Source: DAOUAJ01 sp034433615 (GTDB lineage Bacteria > Chloroflexota > Anaerolineae > DUEN01). Taken from it: 48,570 nucleotides of DNA. Where the stretch lies: the NCBI GenBank assembly GCA_034433615.1, contig DAOUAJ010000390.1, positions 1-48,570 of the forward strand, in the 5' to 3' direction. Under the pieces are notes generated by a model, which worked only from the letters and a program-made list of their open reading frames with translations, ran no database searches and was not told the origin of the DNA. Made by a program: the position numbers and the translations under genes. Below, one piece after another: positions 16,275-24,849 of the stretch; within the stretch, counting starts at the first letter, position 1, and each line of letters opens with the position of its first letter.

Positions 16275-16351
16275 TTTTCATCAGCCGTGGCGGCGCGTCT
16301 GGCATGGACGTTTGTCCTGTAGTGATGACTTCAGTGGTTTGGGGTGTGGGG

Positions 16352-18007
16352 ATGTTTGATCATGCTCTTTCCACGCCACCTCGCGTGCTGGTGATTGGGT
16401 TAGATGGTGCGAGCTGGGACGTGCTCAACCCGATGATGGCGCGCGGCTGGTTGCCGAACCTGGCGCGCCTGTCGGCGGAAGGGGCGATCGCGCCTCTCCG
16501 CTCCACATTGCCGCCGCTGACCGCGCCGGCCTGGAGCAGCTTCATGACCGGGCTCAATCCTGGTCGTCACGGTGTCTTCGGCTTCCAACGCACTCTGAAC
16601 CGCGAGCTGGAGCGTACGTATGTCAATGCGCTGGCCATTCATGGGCCGTTGCTGTGGGAACGCCTGAATCAACACGGCCTGACGGTGGGCTTCCTCAACG
16701 TGCCCCTGACCTATCCGCTGCGGCCGGTGAACGGCTGGGCGGTGAGCGGCATGTTAACCCCGTCCGAGGAGAGCGATTTCACCTGGCCACCGGAACTGGC
16801 GGCTACATTGCGTGCTCGTCACTACACCATTGACCTGCGCGTCTTGAAGCGTGAACGAGACTACCAGGCTCCGGAGCAACGTCTGGCCCTGGTCAACGAT
16901 CTGCAGCGGGTGCTGCGTGAACGGCAGGCTGCCTTCGAGGAGGTCTTGCTGCCGCGCGGCGGCGATTTCGTCATGGTGGTCTACGAGACACCCGATCGGC
17001 TGCAACATTGGACCTGGCGGTATCTGGAAGAGCTGTTGGGTGATGTCCCCTTTCAGCGCACAGCTATCCATGATGCCGTGGAGGCGACCTATCGTACCCT
17101 TGATGAGTGCATCGGTCGCACCCTGGCGCGGGCGGCTGGGCCGGAGACCCGCGTCTTCATGCTCTCGGACCACGGCTTTGGCCCGCGACACACCTTCGTT
17201 CATATGAACCAGTGGCTGGCCGAGCAGGGCCTGTTGCGCTACGCGGGCGGCAAAGCGGATGTGCGCAAGCACCTCAAGCCCTACATGGCCCGATTGAAGC
17301 GGCTGATCCCCCGCGCGCTGCTCCTGCGCGGGCGGCAAGCCTTCGCGGTCAGCCGGATCATTGACTGGGAGCGCACCCAGGCTTATTCGGGGGTCTCATC
17401 GGAGTATGCCATCTACATCAACCGGCAGGGGCGGGAGCCGTACGGGATCGTGCCCGATGGCCCGGCTTACGAATCGCTGCGGCAGCGAATCAAGGAGGGG
17501 CTGTGGCGGCTTCGAGATCCACGCACGGGTCAGCCCGTGGTGCGCGCCGTCTACAACCGGGAAGAGATATACCAGGGGCCGTTTGTGGAACAGGCACCGG
17601 ACATTCTGTACGAACTGGAGCCGGGCTACGAACCCTCGTCGGAGGTGTCACCGGCCGGCGTGTTCAGGGATGTCCATGACGAGGGTGAAGGGATGCATCA
17701 GCCCGACGGCATTTTCCTGGCCTGGGGGCCGGGCATCGTGGCGGGGCGTCTCAATGCTCAGCCCATTCTGGCAGACCTGGCACCGACTATCCTTTATGCG
17801 CTGGGCCTGCCGGTAGCGGCCGGGCTGGACGGCCGTGTGCTGACTGAGATCTTCTCACCAGAGTACACGAGCGCCCATCCGATCGTGATGGACACCAGCA
17901 AGGGCGATCTCTTCGCAGTCGCCTCGGACGCAACTCAGCAGGTATACTCGGCCGAGGAAGAGGCGCTGATCCTGGAAAAGCTGAAGGAGCTGGGTTATCT
18001 GGGTTGA
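16352..18007 (+). CDS. Alkaline-phosphatase-superfamily protein 1 (type I phosphodiesterase-like)
   Basis: 551 residues of the COG3379-like branch of the alkaline phosphatase superfamily, cytoplasmic by sequence (no signal peptide). Metal and nucleophile motifs are seen: VIGLDG with Asp18, LTAPAWSSFMTG with candidate nucleophile Thr57, and LSDHGFG with Asp273-His274. IFLAWGPGI near residue 455 and DLAPTILYALGLP lead to the final metal-site region typical of the family. It should hydrolyse or transfer a phosphate ester or diester, substrate unknown. Start: ATG 16352 after GGGGTGTGGGG; a further in-frame ATG at 16304 is possible. It overlaps the next gene by 4 bases (TTGA) and resembles the protein at 18848-20557. 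Confidence 0.85.
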   Translation: MFDHALSTPPRVLVIGLDGASWDVLNPMMARGWLPNLARLSAEGAIAPLRSTLPPLTAPAWSSFMTGLNPGRHGVFGFQRTLNRELERTYVNALAIHGPLLWERLNQHGLTVGFLNVPLTYPLRPVNGWAVSGMLTPSEESDFTWPPELAATLRARHYTIDLRVLKRERDYQAPEQRLALVNDLQRVLRERQAAFEEVLLPRGGDFVMVVYETPDRLQHWTWRYLEELLGDVPFQRTAIHDAVEATYRTLDECIGRTLARAAGPETRVFMLSDHGFGPRHTFVHMNQWLAEQGLLRYAGGKADVRKHLKPYMARLKRLIPRALLLRGRQAFAVSRIIDWERTQAYSGVSSEYAIYINRQGREPYGIVPDGPAYESLRQRIKEGLWRLRDPRTGQPVVRAVYNREEIYQGPFVEQAPDILYELEPGYEPSSEVSPAGVFRDVHDEGEGMHQPDGIFLAWGPGIVAGRLNAQPILADLAPTILYALGLPVAAGLDGRVLTEIFSPEYTSAHPIVMDTSKGDLFAVASDATQQVYSAEEEALILEKLKELGYLG

Positions 18008-18837
18008 GTAACTACACGGACCCCTTTCGCCTGGACGTCGGTCGCACCCGATCGCACCGGCTGAGCCGGCTTGGCCCTCTGGAAGCGGCGGCTCGTCGCT
18101 ACCAGCGATGGAATTGGGGTTGGCGACTGGACATCGCCTTGCGTTACCAGCCGGTGGTAGAAGTATTGGCCGTTCGTCCTGCCGTGCAGCGGATTCTCGA
18201 CGTGGGTTGCGGCAGCAAGGGGGGCGTGACCTCGTACCTGGGTCGGCCTGCTTTTGGGGTGGACGTGACCTTCGATCTGGAGCGCGTGCATGATCACCCG
18301 CTGCTGACGCCGATCTGCGCGTCGGGCACGGCGTTGCCACTGACGACAGCCTGCATGGACGTGGTGCTTTGCCTGGACACTGTCGAACATCTGGAGCCAA
18401 TGGAGCGGGAAGCGTTGGTGGCGGAGATGGCTCGCGTGGTAGGGGATGACGGCCTGCTGATCGTGGGTGCTCCCTGCGATGAAGCCAGCCGTCAAGCCGA
18501 GCAACGCCTGGCTGAGGAGTTTCGGCGACGGACCGGGCGGGTTCACCCCAAGTTGAGCGAGCATCTGGAGCATGAGCCGCTGGCCTGTGCGGATTTGTGC
18601 GCCCTGGTCGAAAGCACGGCCGCTCGGCGATTTGGCCGCTATCGCACTCGTGTCGTGGCCAACGTCAACGTGGACGTCTGGCTGCGCATGCATCGGCTCT
18701 TCGATCTGGGCCGGCCCTTGCCGGGGTTAACGCACGTGCAACGACTGCTCGTGCAACCATTGTACCCATTGTTCGCCGCACGTCTGCACGCAGAGCCCAC
18801 GTATCGGAAGATTGTGTTTGTGTGGGCGGAGAAGTGA
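18004..18837 (+). CDS. SAM-dependent methyltransferase between two AP-superfamily genes
   Basis: 277-residue class I methyltransferase of the Methyltransf_11 type: RILDVGCGSKGG (motif I), FGVDVTFDLERV (motif II), CMDVVLCLDTVEHL and DDGLLIVGAPC. TTG start at 18004 overlaps the preceding stop as TTGA, so it is coupled to the first phosphatase-like gene; the second follows after 10 bases. Its placement between two paralogous phosphatase-like genes in a polysaccharide locus suggests methylation of a glycan or of its lipid or phosphate cap, which is inference only. Confidence 0.85.
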   Translation: MSNYTDPFRLDVGRTRSHRLSRLGPLEAAARRYQRWNWGWRLDIALRYQPVVEVLAVRPAVQRILDVGCGSKGGVTSYLGRPAFGVDVTFDLERVHDHPLLTPICASGTALPLTTACMDVVLCLDTVEHLEPMEREALVAEMARVVGDDGLLIVGAPCDEASRQAEQRLAEEFRRRTGRVHPKLSEHLEHEPLACADLCALVESTAARRFGRYRTRVVANVNVDVWLRMHRLFDLGRPLPGLTHVQRLLVQPLYPLFAARLHAEPTYRKIVFVWAEK

Positions 18838-18847
18838 GTCGTACTGG

Positions 18848-20557
18848 ATGTCGCGACTGGTTGTCGTCGGTTTAGATGGTGCTACTTTCGATTTGATTCG
18901 CCCGTGGGCAGCGGCCGGCAGGCTGCCAACGCTGGCGCGCTTGCTGCAGGAGGGGAGCCACGCGCCACTGCAGTCGGTGCTCCACCCCTTCACCGCGCAG
19001 GCCTGGACCTCGATGGTGACCGGCGCCAACCCGGGGAAGCACCGCATCTTCGATTTCTGGGAACGGGATTTCAGCGTCTACGGCTTCCGGCTGACTAACG
19101 CCAGCTTTCGAGCGTTGCCAGCACTGTGGACGTTACTCAGCCAGGCGGGGCGCCGCGTGATCGTGCTCAACGTGCCGATGACCTATCCACCGGAACCCGT
19201 GAACGGCGTGTTGGTCTCCGGCTGGGACACTCCCGGCCTGGGCGTTGCCTTCACCCATCCACCGGCGCTGAAGGCCGAGCTATCCGCATTGGCCGGCGGC
19301 CAGCCTTACGTGATCGTGCCCGACGACTGGAAGTACAGCGCAGCGCGGCGTGACGACAGGGTGCTCTCGGAACTGCAACGGGAGATTGACGTGCGCTTCA
19401 CCGTCGTCACCAGCCTGATGGCTCGCGAGCCATGGGATCTCTGCTTCTTCGTCGTCAGCGCGCTGGACGGTGCGTCTCACTTCCTGTGGAAACATCACGA
19501 TCCCAACCACCCGCTTTACAACGCCGATGAGGCCGCCCGTTATTTTGATGAAGACCCTATGCTCCAGGTGTACCGGCGCGCTGACCAGCGCCTGGGGGAG
19601 CTGTTAGACAGATTGCCGGCCGATACCCGCGTGTTAGTGGTGTCAGACCACGGCGAGGGGCCGCTGGGGGATGTGGAGATTCACCTGAACCTGTGGTTGG
19701 CCGGGCGTGGCCTGCTCAGGATGCGCCGGCCGGGCAGCTATCGCACGCTGAAAAGCGTGAGCAGATGGTTGGCCGCGCGGCTGGTGGACTGGGGCAAGCA
19801 CCTGCTGTACGGGCGAGTGTCATTCAGCACACTGGCACGCCTGCGCCGCCTCTGGCCCGACCGGCTGCGCGCCATCCTGAGCGAGGAGGCCTTCTTCCCC
19901 GGCGTGGACTGGAGCCAGACACAGGCCTATTCGGAAGAAGTGCGCGGCAACATCTGGATCAACCTGCGCGGGCGTGACCCCCACGGGATCGTCGAGCCAG
20001 GGTCAGCCTATGAGGCGCTGCGCGATCAGATCATCGCTGAGTTACCATTGCTGACCGACCCGCGCACAGGCCAGCGGCTGGTGAAGCGCGTCTGGCGGCG
20101 AGAGGAGCTCTTCAATGGCCCTTACGTGGAGTGCTTCCCCGATCTGCTGGTGGAGGCCGGGTACCCCGATCTCTTCCGGCCACGTGGGAGCTATCAGGGC
20201 ATGGAGCCAGTGCGCCATCTGACCGTGGAGGAGATGCGCCAACGCCGCGTCACGGGTTGCCACCGGTCCACCGGCATCTTCCTGGCCTGGGGGCCAGGGA
20301 TCCGCGCGGGCGTGGCGTTGCCCTCGATCCGCATCACCGACATGGCCCCGACCACCCTCTACCTGCTGGGCGAGCCGATCCCCGGCTGGATGGACGGCCG
20401 GGTGCTCACCGAGATCGTGGAGCCGGATGTGTTGACGGCACAGCCGGTGACACTCGGTGGGCCGCAGGAGGGTAGGGCCAGCGCCGGCGACCTCGATTAC
20501 AACGAGGATGAAGCCCGCATCGTCACCGAGCGGTTGCGGGACCTGGGGTATCTGTGA
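18848..20557 (+). CDS. Alkaline-phosphatase-superfamily protein 2
   Basis: 569-residue paralogue of the protein at 16352-18007, sharing order and motifs: VVGLDGATFDLIRPW (Asp10), FTAQAWTSMVTGANPGKHRIFDF (Thr49 candidate nucleophile), VVSDHGEG (Asp267-His268), RSTGIFLAWGPGI and DMAPTTLYLLGEP. Both end in a similar tail (DEARIVTERLRDLGYL here, LILEKLKELGYLG there). The ATG at 18848 is chosen because homology begins at MSRLVVVG; a GGAG lies 12 bases or so upstream. Divergence between the two suggests distinct substrates rather than recent duplication. No membrane anchor or signal is seen. Confidence 0.85.
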   Translation: MSRLVVVGLDGATFDLIRPWAAAGRLPTLARLLQEGSHAPLQSVLHPFTAQAWTSMVTGANPGKHRIFDFWERDFSVYGFRLTNASFRALPALWTLLSQAGRRVIVLNVPMTYPPEPVNGVLVSGWDTPGLGVAFTHPPALKAELSALAGGQPYVIVPDDWKYSAARRDDRVLSELQREIDVRFTVVTSLMAREPWDLCFFVVSALDGASHFLWKHHDPNHPLYNADEAARYFDEDPMLQVYRRADQRLGELLDRLPADTRVLVVSDHGEGPLGDVEIHLNLWLAGRGLLRMRRPGSYRTLKSVSRWLAARLVDWGKHLLYGRVSFSTLARLRRLWPDRLRAILSEEAFFPGVDWSQTQAYSEEVRGNIWINLRGRDPHGIVEPGSAYEALRDQIIAELPLLTDPRTGQRLVKRVWRREELFNGPYVECFPDLLVEAGYPDLFRPRGSYQGMEPVRHLTVEEMRQRRVTGCHRSTGIFLAWGPGIRAGVALPSIRITDMAPTTLYLLGEPIPGWMDGRVLTEIVEPDVLTAQPVTLGGPQEGRASAGDLDYNEDEARIVTERLRDLGYL

Positions 20558-20604
20558 GCTGCTGCACCGCTTGATAGACAAAGAAGAGAAAGGGAGGTCC
20601 GATG

Positions 20605-21843
20605 ATGAGCAAACTGGCGCTTCATGGCGGCCCACCGGCGGTCGCCACATTGAAAATGCCCGAATGGCCTACCCTCACCGACGATGATCGCAAGGCGGTG
20701 ATGGAGGCATTGGAGTCGAAGGAGTGGTGCCGGCTGACGCCGAACTCGCGCGCCGAGGCTTTTGAGAAAGCCTTCGCCGCATATCACGATGCCAAGCACG
20801 GCATCGCGGTCAGTAACGGGACCGTGGCGCTGGAGTTGGCACTTTTGACGGGCGGCGTCCGTCCGGGTGATGAGGTGATCGTCCCGGCCATCACCTTTAT
20901 CGCCAGCGCCAGCGCCGTGGTACGGGTGGGCGCCGTCCCGATCTTCGTGGACTCCGATCCGGAGACGTTGAGCATCTCCCCGGCGGCTGTCGAGCAGGCG
21001 ATCACACCGCGGACGCGAGCCGTCATCGCGGTGCACTACGGCGGCTACCCGGCCGATTTTGACGCGCTCTTGCCGATCGTGGAGAGGCACCGGCTGGTGT
21101 TGGTGGAAGATTGTGCCCATGCCCAGGGAACAGAGTGGCGAGGGAGGAAGGTTGGAGCGTTAGGACACCTGGGGGGATTCTCTTTTCAGCAATCGAAAGC
21201 GCTGACGGCCGGGGAAGGTGGCATCGTCCTGACCAACGACGACGCGCTGGCAGAGCAGGCCCGGCTGTACCACAACATTGGCCGCGTGTTGGGGCGCCCG
21301 GGGTACGAGCATTTCGTGTTAGCGTCCAATTACCGGCTGCCGGAGCTCAGCGCAGCCCTCTTGCTGTCTCAGTTGGGGCGCTTGCAGGAGCAGGTGGAGC
21401 GCCGCATGGCCGGGGCAAGCCTGCTCGCTCAAGGGCTGGAGAGTGTAGGAGGGGTGAGACCTCTCAAACCTGACCCCCGGATCACCCAGCGCGGTTACTA
21501 CTTCATGGTGCTGCGGTACGACCGGTCGCAGTTTCAGAATGTGCCTCTGGGAAACTTCATCGCAGCTCTGCGGGCAGAGGGGGTGCCGTGCGGCTCCGGC
21601 TATGGTATGCCCCTTTACAAACAACCGGCTTTCCGCCGCGAGCACGTCGCGGAGTTGCTGGGACGTCCGGTTACAGAGATCCCTGACTACCCCAACATGT
21701 ATCTGCCGGTGGCGGAGCGATTCTGCGCTGAAGAGCAGATCACTCTCCCGCACGAACTGTTGCTGGCCGATCGGTCGGATCTTGAGTCGGTTGTCGAGGC
21801 TGTGGCGAAAATTAAGGAACACGCTGGAGAGCTGACTGCCTAA
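20605..21843 (+). CDS. DegT/DnrJ/EryC1/StrS sugar aminotransferase
   Basis: 412-residue PLP-dependent aminotransferase. The PLP lysine lies in GGFSFQQSKALTAGEGG, where family members form the Schiff base; SNGTVALELAL and VEDCAHAQGTEW are the phosphate- and pyridine-binding regions. Members aminate keto-sugar nucleotides to make amino sugars for surface glycans or glycosides. ATG codons at 20602 and 20605 both follow GGGAGG; the second has better spacing (7 bases). The gene closes the plus-strand run and converges on the sensor kinase gene through a period-8 inverted array. The variant N-terminus (MSKLALHGGPPAV) is typical of members from glycan clusters. Confidence 0.92.
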   Translation: MSKLALHGGPPAVATLKMPEWPTLTDDDRKAVMEALESKEWCRLTPNSRAEAFEKAFAAYHDAKHGIAVSNGTVALELALLTGGVRPGDEVIVPAITFIASASAVVRVGAVPIFVDSDPETLSISPAAVEQAITPRTRAVIAVHYGGYPADFDALLPIVERHRLVLVEDCAHAQGTEWRGRKVGALGHLGGFSFQQSKALTAGEGGIVLTNDDALAEQARLYHNIGRVLGRPGYEHFVLASNYRLPELSAALLLSQLGRLQEQVERRMAGASLLAQGLESVGGVRPLKPDPRITQRGYYFMVLRYDRSQFQNVPLGNFIAALRAEGVPCGSGYGMPLYKQPAFRREHVAELLGRPVTEIPDYPNMYLPVAERFCAEEQITLPHELLLADRSDLESVVEAVAKIKEHAGELTA

Positions 21844-21844
21844 C

Positions 21845-21961
21845 GGTGACACGGTGATAGGGAGACGCGGGGACGCGGGGACGCAAGAACGCGACGATTT
21901 CCCGCGTCATCCCCTCTCCGCGTCTCCCTCTTTCCGTGTCATCCCATCTCCCCATCTCCCA
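21845..21961. repeat. Period-8 inverted array between convergent genes
   Basis: From 21845, consecutive octamers: GGTGACAC, GGTGATAG, GGAGACGC, GGGGACGC, GGGGACGC, AAGAACGC; a turn GACGATTT (21893-21900); then CCCGCGTC, ATCCCCTC, TCCGCGTC, TCCCTCTT, TCCGTGTC, ATCCCATC, TCCCCATC. The register never slips. The two halves pair with arms near 40 bases. The right arm contains the stop and last codons of the sensor kinase, and the left arm begins one base after the DegT stop. It may serve as a bidirectional 3' structure. Confidence 0.8.
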
Positions 21962-24830
21962 CTGCGGGCAGCGCTACATAGAACGTGCTCCCCCGTCCTT
22001 CTCCTTCACTTTCCGCCCAAATCCGTCCGCCATGCGCTTCCACGATGGCCTTGCATAGTGCCAGCCCGATCCCCATACCTCCAAACCGCCGGGTCGGGCC
22101 CTCCTCCACCTGGTAGAATCGTGTGAACAGTAGCTCTAGCTTGTCCGGCGGAATGCCGATTCCCTGATCTGCCACCGCGATGACGACCGCCGATGGCTGT
22201 CCGCCGCCTGCCGTTTCATTGCAGCCAGCAATCGGGAGTCCATGGTCGGCTGTGACAGCCTCCACCCGCACTGCTACCACGCCACCATTCGGACTGAACT
22301 TCATCGCGTTGTCCAGCAGGTTAACAAACACCTGGTTCAGCAGATCATAGTCCGCCATGATGGAAGGCAAATTGGGAGATACGTCCAGGCGGAGCTCAAC
22401 CCCTGTCTTCGCTGCCTGGGCCTCCCAGGCCCGCACCATCTCCCGGAGCAGATGCCCTACATCCAACGGGATTTTCTCAAGCACCCTTGTGTCCAACGTT
22501 TGTAAAGTCAAGAGCCGGTTCACCATGTAGTGGAGCCGTTCGCTCTGGCTATGTAGCACACTGAGCGTATACTCTTGCTCAAGGTTAAGTGATCCGAGGG
22601 TTTTCTCGCTCAACAGTTCGACGTACCCCATGATAAGCGCCAGCGGAGTACGTAGTTCATGGGAAACATTCTGAATCATCTGGTCCCTGGCCTGCACGGC
22701 CGCTCGCAATCGTTCGTTCGCCTCCTGCAACGAGGCGTACAGGCGAGCGTTCTCTAGGGCCACTGCCGCTTGACGGGCAAAGGTTTGCATGGCCTCCTGC
22801 TCGGCCTCGGACCAGGTGTGCGGTGCATCGTAGTAGCATCCCACCGCCGCCACTGTCCGTCCTTCGTACACCAAAGGCCAGAGTGCCACGGCCTGGTGAT
22901 CCTCCGCTCTGGACAGCCAGCGGCGCAGGGCTCCATCCTCCAGTGCCCGCACGTCAGAGGCGAGCATGGGCTCAGGCCTCTCCTGGGTTTGGCTACCGAG
23001 CAGTTCCTTGACGCCGGCGATCATCTGGGCCAGATACGCCGGCGAAAGTCCTCGGGCCCAGGGGCAGGAGATGGTGTTATCTGAATTGCGGAGGTAGACC
23101 GCCACCCGGTCAGCGTCGCTGAGGGAGAGTGCGCCCTGGCCGATGACTGCTACCACTTCATCAAAGGTCAGAAGGCGGCTCAAGGATTCGCCAAGGGATG
23201 CCAGTCGGCTCATCCGTTCGGCGTGCTCTTGCGCGATGGCGAACAGGTTCAGGCGCTCCAGCACCTGTCCCACTTGGCTGGCTACGTTTTGCGCCAGGGC
23301 AATGTCGGCCTCGCTGAACTCCCGCCGCTGGAGGGCATCAATTCCCAAGGTTCCAGCTACCTCCCCCCCGATCAGAATCGGAACCAACAGGATGGAGGCG
23401 ATGTCCTGTTGACGCATGATCTCGTGCACGGGTGCCAGAAGGGGATCGCTCTGCGCGTCGGCGATGGCCAGAGGGGTTTTGTGTTTCAAAATGTAAGCCA
23501 TGGAAGGGTTGTCGGCAACCGGGATGAGGAGCCCCAAAGCGCTGGGGCGGCCTGGGGCCCGGTACTCGGCGATCACCTCCGCGGTGGTGCGTTGGGGATT
23601 GAGGAGGGCAAAGCCAGCCTGGGAGACCTGGAAGAAGCGGGCCAGCTCGGTGCACACCCCTTGTAAAGCCGCTGGCAGGTTCGCCGCCGACGCGGTCAGG
23701 GCGATCACCCGGCTGAGGAGGGTTACCTCTCGTAGGGATCGTTCCAGTGCAGCGAGTGTCCCGTTGATGGCATTCGCCAGGTTCGCCAGTTCATCCCTCC
23801 CCGTCACCGCCACCCGCGCCGAGAAATCACCGCCCGCACCAATTCGGTTGACCTCCGCGCTGAGGCGAGCCAGGCACGATAAGATTAACTTCTCTAGCAA
23901 AGACAGGGTCACCGAACCAGATGCCAGCCCTGCGACCAGGAGCAGCAGGGCAAAGAAGTACACGCTGGCCTGACCTTGCCTGTAGATGTCCCTGGGCATC
24001 TCCACCTTTAACACAAGCGCGGGCTTCCCATAGATGTCCTTCAGCAGGGCATATCCCGCCATGGCCTGCGCGCTGAACGGCCGGATGAGCACAGGGATCT
24101 CGCCTGAGCGTTGGGATAATCCCTCCTGCTGGCTCTCCGAAGAGGGGACGGTTATCCGTGAAGTATGGGCCGCTTGGAGGTCGGAGGGTATCTGCGGATC
24201 ATCGAACCGAGATATCATCAGAGATAGATGGGTGATCTCGGCCAATTGTTCGATCTCGGTGGCGTCCAGATAGCGCCCCATGATCAATGTCCCACGAACA
24301 GGGCCGTTGTGTTCACTGGGCAAGATGGGCCATGAGGCGACGAGCAGAGGACCTTCGGGCAGGAGGACAATTCCCGTGATGCCTTCCTCTGCGTCAGGAG
24401 GCCGGAGAAGAAGGCTGTCAGCCGAGAGGTGCGTCTGCAGGCTCTCCGGGACAGGGATCTCCTTTTGGCTTTGCAGATCGAAGGCCTTGCTGAAGACGAT
24501 CTGGCCGGAGGGATGAATAAACAACATCAGGTTGAGCCTGAGCGTCGTGAACGTGGCGTCAACGAGATTCGACTCGATGTAGTTGAGGTTGGAATCCTCA
24601 ATGAAGGTATAGGTATCGTCCCATTCAGCCCAATCGCTGGCTATGGCACCCAGCGTGGAGAGTTCCCTCGACAAAGCGTCCAGGGCGCGCGCAACGTTCT
24701 GACGAGCACTCTGTTCTTCTAATCCGGCGAAGCTACGCAGCAGGACGAGTTGCGAGAGGGCGTACAGGAGCAGGATCAGGCTGACGAACGTGGCACTGAT
24801 AAGGATCAGCGTTTTCTTGCGTAGTGTCAT
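21939..24830 (-). CDS. CHASE4-HAMP-GAF-GAF sensor histidine kinase
   Basis: 963-residue hybrid-free sensor kinase. Membrane segment about 7-30; extracytoplasmic CHASE4 domain with DWAEWDDTYTFIED near 66; second membrane segment about 292-315; HAMP to about 370; two GAF domains (about 385-540 and 560-710); HisKA with phospho-acceptor in NVSHELRTP; then HATPase with NLLDNAMKFS, ADQGIGIPPDK and GGMGIGLALCKAIVEAHGG. The ATPase domain carries an insert (DHGLPIAGCNETAGGG) before the G1 box. ATG 24830 follows AAAGG; a GTG two codons earlier is possible. No receiver domain or regulator gene adjoins it, so it is an orphan. It follows the sugar phosphotransferase by 19 bases, which suggests control of the polysaccharide genes. 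The last residues are encoded by the inverted array. Confidence 0.9.
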   Translation of the reverse strand: MTLRKKTLILISATFVSLILLLYALSQLVLLRSFAGLEEQSARQNVARALDALSRELSTLGAIASDWAEWDDTYTFIEDSNLNYIESNLVDATFTTLRLNLMLFIHPSGQIVFSKAFDLQSQKEIPVPESLQTHLSADSLLLRPPDAEEGITGIVLLPEGPLLVASWPILPSEHNGPVRGTLIMGRYLDATEIEQLAEITHLSLMISRFDDPQIPSDLQAAHTSRITVPSSESQQEGLSQRSGEIPVLIRPFSAQAMAGYALLKDIYGKPALVLKVEMPRDIYRQGQASVYFFALLLLVAGLASGSVTLSLLEKLILSCLARLSAEVNRIGAGGDFSARVAVTGRDELANLANAINGTLAALERSLREVTLLSRVIALTASAANLPAALQGVCTELARFFQVSQAGFALLNPQRTTAEVIAEYRAPGRPSALGLLIPVADNPSMAYILKHKTPLAIADAQSDPLLAPVHEIMRQQDIASILLVPILIGGEVAGTLGIDALQRREFSEADIALAQNVASQVGQVLERLNLFAIAQEHAERMSRLASLGESLSRLLTFDEVVAVIGQGALSLSDADRVAVYLRNSDNTISCPWARGLSPAYLAQMIAGVKELLGSQTQERPEPMLASDVRALEDGALRRWLSRAEDHQAVALWPLVYEGRTVAAVGCYYDAPHTWSEAEQEAMQTFARQAAVALENARLYASLQEANERLRAAVQARDQMIQNVSHELRTPLALIMGYVELLSEKTLGSLNLEQEYTLSVLHSQSERLHYMVNRLLTLQTLDTRVLEKIPLDVGHLLREMVRAWEAQAAKTGVELRLDVSPNLPSIMADYDLLNQVFVNLLDNAMKFSPNGGVVAVRVEAVTADHGLPIAGCNETAGGGQPSAVVIAVADQGIGIPPDKLELLFTRFYQVEEGPTRRFGGMGIGLALCKAIVEAHGGRIWAESEGEGRGSTFYVALPAVGDGEMG

Positions 24831-24849
24831 GCTCACCTTTTGCTCTCAG

